DNA of 15,147 nt from Candidatus Ethanoperedens thermophilum (GTDB lineage: Archaea; Halobacteriota; Methanosarcinia; Methanosarcinales; EX4572-44): positions 1 to 15,147 of the forward strand of contig WNEG01000099.1 of the NCBI GenBank assembly GCA_012910725.1. The letters are read 5' to 3'. Below the pieces are notes generated by a model. The model was not told where the DNA came from. It worked only from the letters and a program-made list of their open reading frames with translations, and ran no database searches. Positions 1 to 7,590 of this stretch are shown one piece after another (position 1 is the first letter of the stretch; every line of letters begins with the position of its first letter). A program made the translations under genes and the position numbers.

Positions 1-58
1 ATCTTGAATAATTCTTGATTACGAAGTAATCAAGTTGTGAAGCAATCAAGCAATCAAG
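1..58. repeat. Intergenic CTTGATT palindrome and direct repeats
   Basis: Bases 14-22 (CTTGATTAC) and 26-34 (GTAATCAAG) form a perfect 9-bp inverted repeat with a 3-base loop. They are followed by two abutting copies of CAATCAAG at 43-50 and 51-58. The segment 1-23 closely matches 15044-15065 at the far end of the window, with a 1-base indel and two differences. The hairpin lies just downstream of the FeoA-like gene on the minus strand and could act as its transcript end, but no T-run follows it. The repeated core suggests a small dispersed intergenic element. Confidence 0.6.
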
Positions 59-80
59 CTTTGAAAGTCCGGATTGAGTT

Positions 81-788
81 TTATTCTACCCAGACCCTCT
101 CTGATAGTCCTCGCCCAATTGTCACCAGCTGGTTACCAATCTTTGCACTCACATAAGTCCCCATTTTTGGAACAGGTGGCTGTACCTTCTTCCTGATCAT
201 TGTTATTTCTCCACCTTCTGCAAGACCCATCTGCTTAAATTTCTCAAGGAGCGAAGCTCCACCAATGATTTTTCCTATCTTTGCATTCTCACCTTCTCTT
301 AGATAGTTTAACTGAATGGTTTGTCCTTCCTTTTCCACCAGCACCTTTGATGCCTGGCCTTCGCCCATCGTTATCTCTATATCATCCACTTTAAACACCA
401 GTGTAATGTCTGGAAGATGCTTTACAAACTCAATTTCACTTCCTATCTCAATTCCAAGCTCCGTAAAATAGCCTTCAAAAGCCTTACTGTCTCCCATGTT
501 TTTTACTGTACCTTTTTCTCCAGTTTCAAGACTTAGAAGCGGAAGCACCTCACCTTCTCGCTCAACCATGATCTTATTTGCCCATCCACGGGCTATAACT
601 AACTCTTCCCCTGCAGTTTTCAGGGAAATGGGACCTGCGTGTACATGCACAGGCTCAGTGGCAACCACTGTAAGCACAGTTCCTTCAACAATGCCCAATT
701 CGTCAAGATGGCTTTTTGATTCCACACCGCCCTCTATTTTTTTTATGGTTACTGTTTCCTCTGGTTCAACTTCAGTTAATAATTTCAT
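81..788 (-). CDS. Protein of three tandem FeoA-like domains
   Basis: A 235-residue cytoplasmic protein with no membrane segment or signal peptide. It consists of three consecutive FeoA-like (SH3-like beta barrel) units of about 76-83 residues. Each has a short helix ending in a (L/M)G motif (LDELGIVEG near 28, FTELGIEIG near 108, FKQMGLAEG near 184) and closes with a conserved strand (NKIMVE to 76, SKVLVE to 152, SERVWVE to 235). FeoA domains normally occur singly, about 75-80 residues long, as partners of the FeoB ferrous-iron transporter or at the C-terminus of DtxR-type regulators. Here there is no FeoB and no DNA-binding domain. The start at 788 has GGTGA about 7 bases upstream, a good archaeal ribosome binding site. 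The function is uncertain: it may bind metal or serve as a protein-interaction scaffold in iron handling. The domain assignment is firm; the role is not. Confidence 0.85.
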   Translation of the reverse strand: MKLLTEVEPEETVTIKKIEGGVESKSHLDELGIVEGTVLTVVATEPVHVHAGPISLKTAGEELVIARGWANKIMVEREGEVLPLLSLETGEKGTVKNMGDSKAFEGYFTELGIEIGSEIEFVKHLPDITLVFKVDDIEITMGEGQASKVLVEKEGQTIQLNYLREGENAKIGKIIGGASLLEKFKQMGLAEGGEITMIRKKVQPPVPKMGTYVSAKIGNQLVTIGRGLSERVWVE

Positions 789-845
789 TCCTTTTCACCA
801 CTTTTATATTGAAGTTAGGACTACAAAAAACATTCCCTAAAAAGA

Positions 846-882
846 TTAGGTTACAAATAAAAAACCTAAAAAAATCAGGTTT
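846..882 (-). terminator. Possible terminator of the restriction operon
   Basis: Read on the minus strand, AAACCT (882-877) and AGGTTT (867-862) form a 6-bp stem, directly followed by a T-rich stretch. This is a hairpin-plus-T-run pattern about 140 bases after the hsdR stop. A second, mutually exclusive pairing exists on the plus strand between TTAGGTT (846-852) and AACCTAA (863-869). Either could end the long minus-strand operon before the FeoA-like gene. The stems are short and AT-rich, so the call is tentative. Confidence 0.35.
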
Positions 883-907
883 GGCTTTTTCAGGGCCACA
901 AGATTAG

Positions 908-983
908 CACAGCTTGATTGCTGTACAATTAATAGTTACTGGTTATTTCTACTCACGCTGCGTGCAGTTCATTATTTCTGCAC
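908..983. repeat. Small palindromes between hsdR and the FeoA-like gene
   Basis: Three short inverted repeats lie in this gap. ACAGC/GCTGT encloses a TTGATT loop near 909-924 and contains the same CTTGATTGC core seen at both window ends. CACGC/GCGTG lies near 953-963. GTGCAG (962-967) pairs with CTGCAC (978-983) across a 10-base loop. No reading frame here looks like a gene. The last hairpin is about 37 bases beyond the hsdR stop on the minus strand but lacks a T-run. Confidence 0.4.
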
Positions 984-1019
984 ACATTGGCATTCTCAAA
1001 TACCTCCTTCAACAGTTTC

Positions 1020-3947
1020 TTAAACCACACCCAGTTTTTCATTTCCTTTGTTATTCTCTATTTTTTTGTATTCAAGATACATAAAATCAAATATAGCATC
1101 CTTCAATCTTCTTCTCAATTTTTCATTATCAACTACCCGTTTATAGAAGTTCATGTTGCCGTTTAGTAGTTTATCCATTTCTTTATTGAAATATTTATCA
1201 AATACTGCTCTAACATTCTCTTTTGAATTATGTTCCATCTTGTTTATTAATTCTGTATTCCCCAATAGATTGTCTTTGACCCTCCCTAGGAAAATCTTAT
1301 CATCATCTGTAAAGTTTGTTCCAAATGCATCATTAAGGTCTTTAATGATTTTTGATAAAGGTTCATTATATTCTGGGGTAGGCTCTCCTACCATACTTGA
1401 AATTGGGCTTAACTCTCCGGATGATGTTAGATAAATCACTTTTTCACCTTTCTCTACAATTTTATATGAATCCATATCCACATCCTGTAAAACACTGAAT
1501 GGAATAGGATTGTTTATCGTTGGCAGTTTCCTGTTTAAGAATTTGTTAAATATGTACATTTCTTCGAGATTAACATCAGAAAAAGGGATAAGTTGTGATA
1601 GAAAAGAGTAAATACTCTGATACCTCCCTAATGTTTTCTTGAATTCAACCTGCTCTTTCTTTGTTTTTTGCCTGAATTCATTTACAATAGGACTTAAGAT
1701 ATTATGCAATTTGGGCTGCGATGCGCCTTTTTTCCATGCTTTTACAAAAGTTTCAATGTCTGATTGATCGAATACTTGACAATCCAGTAATTTCTCCTCC
1801 AATTCATACAACTTATGGGGGTCTGTTGCTTCTTTGAGGAATGTGACTTCGTAGTATGGCTGGAATGCTTTTTGAATTATCTCTGTTTTGTTTACAAAAT
1901 CTAAAATTAATGTATCATTTTTATCCGGATGTATTCTGTTAATCCTGCATAGAGTTTGGACAGCGGTAATCCCATTTAAGATCTTATCCGCATACATTGT
2001 GTGTAATAAGGGCTGATCAAAGCCGGTCTGAAATTTGTTTGCTACAATTAATATTTTATATTGGTCTTCCTCAAAAGCCTTCTGGATTGTTTTCTTGCTC
2101 GGCAGATAGTTCATAGAATTTTCAGTATATTCCCGTTCGTCATGTCTGACTACGCCTGTAAAAGCCACGAGGGTCTTAATTGGGTAATTATTTTCCTTGA
2201 TCAGTGTGTCAAATGCCTTTTTATATAGAACGGCATGGAGCCTTGACCTTGTCACAACCATTGCCTTTGCTCTCCCCCCTATTTTGTGTATCGTGGAGTT
2301 CATGAAATGATTCAGCATGATCGCTGTTTTTCTTGCTATTGCCACAGGGTGTTCTTCCACGAATGTTCTCAGCAATTTCTTTGCCCTTCTCTCGTCATAT
2401 TTGGGATCATCCTGTATTTTCTTAACTAATTTGAAGTAGGTTTCATAGGTCAGATAATTCTTGAGTACATCGAGAATAAAACCTTCTTCGATTGCTTGTT
2501 TCATTGTATATGTATGAAATGGGTGATAATGCCCGTATTCGTCTTTCCAACCGAACATCTCCAGTGTCTTGTTTTTTGGAGTGGCGGTGAACGCGAAGAA
2601 ACTGATGTTCTTCAGATTCCTGCATGATTCAATCTCTCTAAGAATCTCCTCATCAACCTCGTCCATCTCTTCGATATCCAATGCTTCGGCTTCTTCAAGA
2701 CTATTCGTGCTCAGAACCTGTTTCATTTTTCTGGCTGTGATTCCTGTTTGAGATGAGTGTGCTTCGTCAATTATCACGGAATATTTTCGTTCTGGCAGGT
2801 CTCCGACTTCTTCTAAGATGTACGGGAATTTCTGCAGGGTCGTGACAATAATATTGCTCCCGGTCTTTAATGCCTCTTTGAGTTGTTCAGAATGTTTCTC
2901 TATTTTTTCTACAATCCCTTTTACTTTTTCAATGGATTGCACCTGATCCTGAAGCTGCTTGTCTATAACCCTTCGGTCAGAAACAACAATCACCATGTCG
3001 TAAACCCTGCTGTCCTCTGCATCAAATTTATTTACCAAGCCATGTGCAAGCCAGGCAATGGTTTTTGTTTTTCCGCTTCCGTTGCTATGCTCTATCAGGT
3101 AGTTTTTGCCCGGTTTCGCATCGGCTAACAAGAGATTAACACAATTTAGCTGATGGTATCTCGGGAAGATAGGTTTTACTGCTCTTGTATCCTCGTTTTT
3201 TTCCATATAGATGAAATTGGAGATCAATTTTGAAAGTTTGTTTATCTGCAAAATATCATTGTATAGGTAAGAGGTTTTGTAATCGTTTTTTACATCAGGG
3301 TTTTCAAACCCCTTATTAAATGGTAAAAATCTTGTCTTCCATCCTTCTAATTTTGTAGCCATGAAAATCTTTTCATCGCTCATGGCAAAGTGAACAAAAC
3401 ATCTCTGGAAGATTTTTTCTCTGGGGTCTCGATCTTCCTTGTATTGCTTTATTGCTCTTTCAACGCCCTGATAAAAAGTATCTTTCAGTTCAATCGTAAT
3501 TATTGGCAACCCATTAATGAAGACAGCCAGATCCAATCTTTTACCATCTTCTTCCTGCTCGTATTCCAGCTCATCAATGACAGAAAAGATGTTTTTCTCG
3601 AACTTTTCAAATAAGTCAGGATTTTTCTTGTTGTTTGGTTTTGGATAGAATAGTTTAAAATGGCATCCAACATCCTTAAATCCATTTCTTAAAACATTGA
3701 TTGTGCCTTTTCTTTCAATCTCGCTCACCAGACGGTAAAAGAATTTTTGCTCTGATTGTTCTCCGTAAACCTGTTGGAACTTTTTCCATTCTCTTTCCTG
3801 GGTATCCTGAATAAATTTTAAGGTTAATTCAGGGTCTATGCAGGAAGCTCTATTGTAATTATGGTTGCCTCTCTGATTATAGCCGGTACTAACTAAATGA
3901 GCAATTATATCATTCTGAAATGCCTTTTCTGTTGTGTCTGTTGTCAT
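1020..3947 (-). CDS. hsdR: Type I restriction enzyme R subunit (HsdR)
   Basis: A 975-residue motor and nuclease subunit of a type I restriction-modification complex. It translocates DNA using ATP and cuts unmodified DNA when joined to HsdM and HsdS. The N-terminal nuclease shows the PD-(D/E)xK residues: D139 in RLDLAVF and E153/K155 in IELKD. The helicase motor follows, with Walker A around 286-294 (HSNGSGKT), DEAH at 394-397, FTATP at 453-457, and later motifs VANKFQTGFDQP and TLCRINRIHP. The length fits the family and I see no frameshift. It is the last gene of the operon. Its ATG overlaps the stop of the AlbA_2 gene as ATGA, so translation is probably coupled to that gene. This matters because the upstream gene carries frame-shifting repeats near its end. 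Confidence 0.95.
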   Translation of the reverse strand: MTTDTTEKAFQNDIIAHLVSTGYNQRGNHNYNRASCIDPELTLKFIQDTQEREWKKFQQVYGEQSEQKFFYRLVSEIERKGTINVLRNGFKDVGCHFKLFYPKPNNKKNPDLFEKFEKNIFSVIDELEYEQEEDGKRLDLAVFINGLPIITIELKDTFYQGVERAIKQYKEDRDPREKIFQRCFVHFAMSDEKIFMATKLEGWKTRFLPFNKGFENPDVKNDYKTSYLYNDILQINKLSKLISNFIYMEKNEDTRAVKPIFPRYHQLNCVNLLLADAKPGKNYLIEHSNGSGKTKTIAWLAHGLVNKFDAEDSRVYDMVIVVSDRRVIDKQLQDQVQSIEKVKGIVEKIEKHSEQLKEALKTGSNIIVTTLQKFPYILEEVGDLPERKYSVIIDEAHSSQTGITARKMKQVLSTNSLEEAEALDIEEMDEVDEEILREIESCRNLKNISFFAFTATPKNKTLEMFGWKDEYGHYHPFHTYTMKQAIEEGFILDVLKNYLTYETYFKLVKKIQDDPKYDERRAKKLLRTFVEEHPVAIARKTAIMLNHFMNSTIHKIGGRAKAMVVTRSRLHAVLYKKAFDTLIKENNYPIKTLVAFTGVVRHDEREYTENSMNYLPSKKTIQKAFEEDQYKILIVANKFQTGFDQPLLHTMYADKILNGITAVQTLCRINRIHPDKNDTLILDFVNKTEIIQKAFQPYYEVTFLKEATDPHKLYELEEKLLDCQVFDQSDIETFVKAWKKGASQPKLHNILSPIVNEFRQKTKKEQVEFKKTLGRYQSIYSFLSQLIPFSDVNLEEMYIFNKFLNRKLPTINNPIPFSVLQDVDMDSYKIVEKGEKVIYLTSSGELSPISSMVGEPTPEYNEPLSKIIKDLNDAFGTNFTDDDKIFLGRVKDNLLGNTELINKMEHNSKENVRAVFDKYFNKEMDKLLNGNMNFYKRVVDNEKLRRRLKDAIFDFMYLEYKKIENNKGNEKLGVV

Positions 3948-5344
3948 AATTTTTCCTCCTCGCTCTTTAACTCGTACCAGACATTATTTCCTCCTCCTTT
4001 TCTTATAATCTGATCTTCTTCAATTAAATGCTTTAAATCACGAGAAGCAGTATCTTTAACAATATGAAATCTATTAATAATCTCAACGCTTTTGATGGTG
4101 CCTTTTTGTTCCAAACAATCTAAAATCCATCTTTGCCTGGTTTTTGTGTCCGAATTGTGTCCGAATTGTGTCCGAATTGTGTCCGAATTGTGTCCGATTT
4201 GCTTCGGTTTTGCTTCGGTTTTGCTTCGGTTTCCCGCCCGATTCTCAATCTTTCTATGAAATATCACTTCAAAGAACATGCCTGTTTTAAACTCAACAGT
4301 AACATTATCCTCTTTTGCTAATTTTTGCATTCGTTTTATTCCAGAACCTGCTTTTTCAACTAAGCCTAATCTGTGAATTAGATCAACTAAAATGGGATTT
4401 CGCAATACACTCCTTTTTCCTAATTCTTCCTTCGGGAATAATAATCTCCCGGGATTGATAATTTCAACCTTATGCGGGGAAATATTTATTTGAACGGACG
4501 AATTAATATTATAATCTCTATGAATCATTGCATTTATTATTGCTTCTCTTAAAGCTTCTTTAGGTAGTTCTAATTTGGTTTTGTGTTTAAGTTCATTTTT
4601 TATTATTATTGCAGTATTTAATTTTGAAAGAAGGTATTTGTATGCGTTGTTCAAATTTGATATAAAATATCCCGTAAATTCTTTTGAATCAATTATTTCT
4701 GTCTGCTCTTTATCAGAATATAAGAAGCATGATATGATTGCAGTGGGATAATAATATTTTATATTTTTTGAAAAGAATAATATTCCTGCAGTGTTTAACT
4801 TGTTGTTTGTAAGCAAATTAAGATTACTAAGTATGTGTTGTTTTGGTAATGTCTTATCTAAGTTAGTGTTTTTTCTAAAGTTGTTAAACGCCGCATTTGA
4901 AAAATCCTTTTCTTTGAAATTGAGATTTGTTTGCCTTTCAAATGAGATTAAGTTCTCTTTTTGAAATAGCTCCCTTATTTCATCTCTGTTTAATTGTTGT
5001 GAATTTGCGCCATATCTTAAATAGAAATGCCCATTTACTGTATAAGGTTTGTTTTTACCTTCCGCGCTAAATATAATTGCCAGATTTTTTATCTGTTCTA
5101 TTTGAACATTAAACGGAGGATTCATATTTCTTGCAATATCCTGTACCTTTGACCTGTCTGAATTCGTTAAATGGCATCCAATCACTTTGTTTGTTCTATC
5201 TTCAACTCCTATTATTATTTTCCCGCCTGATGCATTAGCAAAAGCGCAGATGTCTTTACCTATTGAACTGTTTATAGATTCTTTAAATTCAATTGTATAG
5301 CCTTCTCCGGTTTTTATTATGTCTAATAATTCAGAGTATTCCAT
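3944..5344 (-). CDS. AlbA_2 (Schlafen-like)/HATPase/winged-helix protein
   Basis: A 466-residue cytoplasmic protein inserted between hsdS and hsdR. Residues 1-130 match the AlbA_2 (Schlafen AlbA-like, formerly AAA_4) domain: E19-F20-K21, FANASGGKIIIGVED at 35-49, and LRYG near 109. Residues about 255-345 match the HATPase_c_4 type region (ALREAIINAMIHRDY, then EIINPGRL). Residues about 400-466 form a winged helix of the kind that follows such domains. Between the last two parts, residues about 371-400 are encoded by 11-bp tandem repeats. Proteins of this family are often annotated as putative transcriptional regulators or RecG-like proteins. Schlafen-core relatives in animals cleave tRNA, so an RNase role is possible but unproven. 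It starts one base after the hsdS stop and overlaps hsdR by 4 bases. Domain assignment is confident; function is not known. Confidence 0.85.
   Translation of the reverse strand: MEYSELLDIIKTGEGYTIEFKESINSSIGKDICAFANASGGKIIIGVEDRTNKVIGCHLTNSDRSKVQDIARNMNPPFNVQIEQIKNLAIIFSAEGKNKPYTVNGHFYLRYGANSQQLNRDEIRELFQKENLISFERQTNLNFKEKDFSNAAFNNFRKNTNLDKTLPKQHILSNLNLLTNNKLNTAGILFFSKNIKYYYPTAIISCFLYSDKEQTEIIDSKEFTGYFISNLNNAYKYLLSKLNTAIIIKNELKHKTKLELPKEALREAIINAMIHRDYNINSSVQINISPHKVEIINPGRLLFPKEELGKRSVLRNPILVDLIHRLGLVEKAGSGIKRMQKLAKEDNVTVEFKTGMFFEVIFHRKIENRAGNRSKTEAKPKQIGHNSDTIRTQFGHNSDTKTRQRWILDCLEQKGTIKSVEIINRFHIVKDTASRDLKHLIEEDQIIRKGGGNNVWYELKSEEEKL
4146..4200 (-). repeat. 11-bp tandem repeat, five copies, in coding sequence
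   Basis: The plus-strand unit GTGTCCGAATT is present at 4146, 4157, 4168 and 4179 without change, and a fifth copy at 4190 differs by one base. In the gene's sense the unit is AATTCGGACAC. Three units make 33 bases, read as the peptide NSDTIRTQFGH, so all three frames of the array are free of stops. The unit length is not divisible by three, so each gain or loss changes the reading frame downstream. Confidence 0.97.
4201..4233 (-). repeat. Second 11-bp tandem repeat, three copies
   Basis: The plus-strand unit GCTTCGGTTTT occurs at 4201, 4212 and 4223 (last base C in the final copy), abutting the first array in the same 11-bp phase. The two unit types match at 6 of 11 positions, so they may share an origin. 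It encodes the KTEAKPKQ part of the linker in the AlbA_2 protein, again with no stop in any frame. Together the arrays give eight units over 88 bases. Confidence 0.95.
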
Positions 5345-5345
5345 T

Positions 5346-6677
5346 TTATACCTTGCCCCTCCTTACATCAACCTTGCCTGTAACAACATGATTTATTAAT
5401 GATTTTTTAAATTCTTCTAAAAGGTTGACTTTCTCCTCAATTTTCTGGATGGTTTTGTCTATTTTAGCGGTGGCTTTGTCAAGATATTGGACTATTTTGG
5501 TTTGTTCAGGTTTTGGAGGTTTGATAATTATCAATTCTTTAATTAGACTTATTGTTAATCTTGTTAATGCTGAACCCCTTATATGACTAAACATTTGTTT
5601 AATGTTTTTATCCGAAACCAAATAATATCTAAGATATTCTGATTTCAAATTATCCTCTGGCGTAATTATTCCTAAAGAAGAAAGTGCAACAAAGTCATTA
5701 TTTTTCACAACAACACATCTTCCTATTGTTCCATCTTTTGTTAATAACACATCAGTAATATTTGGTTGACATCCATTTCTTTTTAGTGATTCAAAATCGT
5801 TTTCAGAAATAAAATGAGCATTATTAAAATCTATTTCATCTTGTTTAACATCCGTCACAGTTATATAATATTTTCCTTCATTTGTCGTTTCAGGACTGAT
5901 ATGAGAGCCGTCGGTAATTTTTTTACAAAAACGTTTCAATTTGTCAACTTCCCACCCCTCAGGAATTTCCCCAATCCACTCAATCCCGGAATCTTTTAAT
6001 TTTGCATTCGAGTCAATGCCTTTTGTTACGGCGTGATTTATCAGGGCGGTGCGTCTCTCCTTCAGAAGCTCGATTAATTTTGTATTTTTTTCAATTAGAG
6101 AATTACCCTTGGCGATTTTTCTGTCTAAAAAGTTGGCGATGGCGGTTTGATCTGAGTGTGGTGGGACAATACAATTTACCTCTTTCAATTTTTCTCTTGT
6201 GAGATGTCCTATACTCACACGATTCACAATAGACTCAAAATATCCTAAGAGACCAAACGTTTCGAATACATATAGAAAATATCTGGGATTGCGCTCTGGT
6301 GAAATTATAACTTTGTGTACTGAATTTTGGATATAGCATTCATCAATTTCCTCACTCCAAATGGCAGTCCTTCCAACTTCTCCACCCTCTGAAACCAATA
6401 AATCGTTTTTAGAAAGTCGATATATTTTAATCTCGGTCGGAGAGAACCACATCTCTTTAATGTCTGACACATCAACGTTTTCCCAAAAAATGTTCTGTGC
6501 ACGTAAATAGGGTTTTAGTAAATAGTTCCCTTTATCATCATTTGCAAGCATTTTTCCAAGAACGATTTTACTAATTGTTTTCAACTTCCTTACTTCCCAC
6601 CCCCCCGGAATCTCTCCAATCCATTCGATTCCAGAATCCTTGTATTTTGGATAAGGTTTGAGTTTCATATTATTCAT
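5346..6677 (-). CDS. hsdS: Type I restriction-modification specificity subunit (HsdS)
   Basis: A 443-residue subunit that sets the DNA target of both methylation and cleavage. The classic two-fold layout is visible. Each half starts with KDSGIEWIGEIP(G/E)GWEV (residues 13-29 and 228-244). A target recognition domain follows in each (about 30-170 and 245-385), and then a spacer helix (about 178-220 with LIELLKERRTALINHAVTKG, and about 395-440 with LLEEFKKSLINHVVTGKVD). Both halves are intact and of usual length, so a bipartite recognition site is expected; its sequence cannot be read from this. The start at 6677 overlaps the end of the HEPN-like gene by 8 bases. A second ATG at 6668 is the alternative start. 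The stop is one base before the next gene. Confidence 0.95.
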   Translation of the reverse strand: MNNMKLKPYPKYKDSGIEWIGEIPGGWEVRKLKTISKIVLGKMLANDDKGNYLLKPYLRAQNIFWENVDVSDIKEMWFSPTEIKIYRLSKNDLLVSEGGEVGRTAIWSEEIDECYIQNSVHKVIISPERNPRYFLYVFETFGLLGYFESIVNRVSIGHLTREKLKEVNCIVPPHSDQTAIANFLDRKIAKGNSLIEKNTKLIELLKERRTALINHAVTKGIDSNAKLKDSGIEWIGEIPEGWEVDKLKRFCKKITDGSHISPETTNEGKYYITVTDVKQDEIDFNNAHFISENDFESLKRNGCQPNITDVLLTKDGTIGRCVVVKNNDFVALSSLGIITPEDNLKSEYLRYYLVSDKNIKQMFSHIRGSALTRLTISLIKELIIIKPPKPEQTKIVQYLDKATAKIDKTIQKIEEKVNLLEEFKKSLINHVVTGKVDVRRGKV

Positions 6678-7587
6678 TCACTTTTTTAGATATTTCAAAA
6701 TCAAATTCTTGTAATTTCAAAGAACATTCAATTAAAAAATTTATACAAAAATTAAAGTCTTCTTTAGATATTTTTGCATTTTGGCTTAATGAAACTTCGG
6801 GCATATCGCTCCCTATATACCAAATAGGTTCAGGAATTAACAACCTAAACTTTATGTATTTTTTATAATCTAAACCAAATGCCAATATTTTTACCGCTTT
6901 TTGCATAGCTTCAATAGATTCTTTAACTTTATCAATAAATTCGCTTAGTTTGTCTCTACGATTTAAGCCCATAGAAAAACTACCTAAGAAAGTCATATCT
7001 TTTCCAAAATTAAATGGAGATCTAAAAAAGGAATCTCTTTTAGATTGCTCGTAATCTCTTAATAAAAATTCAAACGAAAGTGAAATTTTTTCAATAGATT
7101 TCTTTTGATCACTATCATACGAATTTATGGCTTCTTTGATAAATGCTTTTACTCTTTGGTTTTCAATTAATTCAACCAAGGATATTTTTTGAGCATCTAA
7201 TCCATAAACATTTTTACAAAGCTCTTCAAAAAGATTATTTGCTGTAAATTTAGATTCTTCAATATCTGTTTTTGATGGAAACAATCCTTTATGTTTTAAA
7301 TTTACTCGTCTATCTTTTAGTTTAACTAAACTAGGTCTTAAGCTAATTTCATCTTTACCATTACTTTTTAGCCACTCATTGACTTTGTCAAAATATTGCA
7401 TAAAACTTAGCTTATTTGTATTTATGCCCTTGTCTTCTAAAACTAAATCAAAACTTAACTCCAAAGCATCATGATAGTGTAATAATGCAATAGAAGATAA
7501 GGGCTCAGAATTAACTGATTCTTGATTTCCTCTTTCAATTAAGTATTTAGCAAATGCAAGTCTTTTAATTATTAATTTCATATCCAT
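6670..7587 (-). CDS. HEPN-like protein inside the restriction operon
   Basis: A 305-residue, mostly helical, lysine-rich cytoplasmic protein that I do not recognise as a named family. The N-terminal third resembles a HEPN domain: a helix with SSIALLHYHDALELSFDLVL (31-50), then KDRRVNLKHKG (91-101), where R94 and H99 form an R-x4-H motif as in HEPN ribonucleases. The rest is helical with no clear domain; GIDs such as LIPEPIWYIGSDMPEVS near the C-terminus look ordered. It begins 3 bases after the hsdM stop, and the GGAGGAGG within the last hsdM codons is its likely ribosome binding site. It overlaps hsdS by 8 bases. It is the most AT-rich gene of the window by eye. The role is inferred only from position and motif: a defence RNase, a toxin, or a structural helper of the complex. 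Confidence 0.6.
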   Translation of the reverse strand: MDMKLIIKRLAFAKYLIERGNQESVNSEPLSSIALLHYHDALELSFDLVLEDKGINTNKLSFMQYFDKVNEWLKSNGKDEISLRPSLVKLKDRRVNLKHKGLFPSKTDIEESKFTANNLFEELCKNVYGLDAQKISLVELIENQRVKAFIKEAINSYDSDQKKSIEKISLSFEFLLRDYEQSKRDSFFRSPFNFGKDMTFLGSFSMGLNRRDKLSEFIDKVKESIEAMQKAVKILAFGLDYKKYIKFRLLIPEPIWYIGSDMPEVSLSQNAKISKEDFNFCINFLIECSLKLQEFDFEISKKVNE

Positions 7588-7590
7588 ATA

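Noticed and set aside
4146..4233. CRISPR array
   Set aside because: Units are 11 bp, directly abutting, without spacers, and lie within a coding sequence.
4133..4321. Plus-strand open frame over the 11-bp repeats with a VRIVSELCPNC-type repeat peptide
   Set aside because: The periodic peptide is just the reverse reading of the tandem array; the minus-strand frame has clear domains on both sides.
5954..6642. Repeat in hsdS as a recombination cassette for target domain swapping
   Set aside because: The two KDSGIEWIGEIP segments are the normal two-fold design of HsdS, and the DNA copies differ at many positions; no silent hsdS cassette is in the window.
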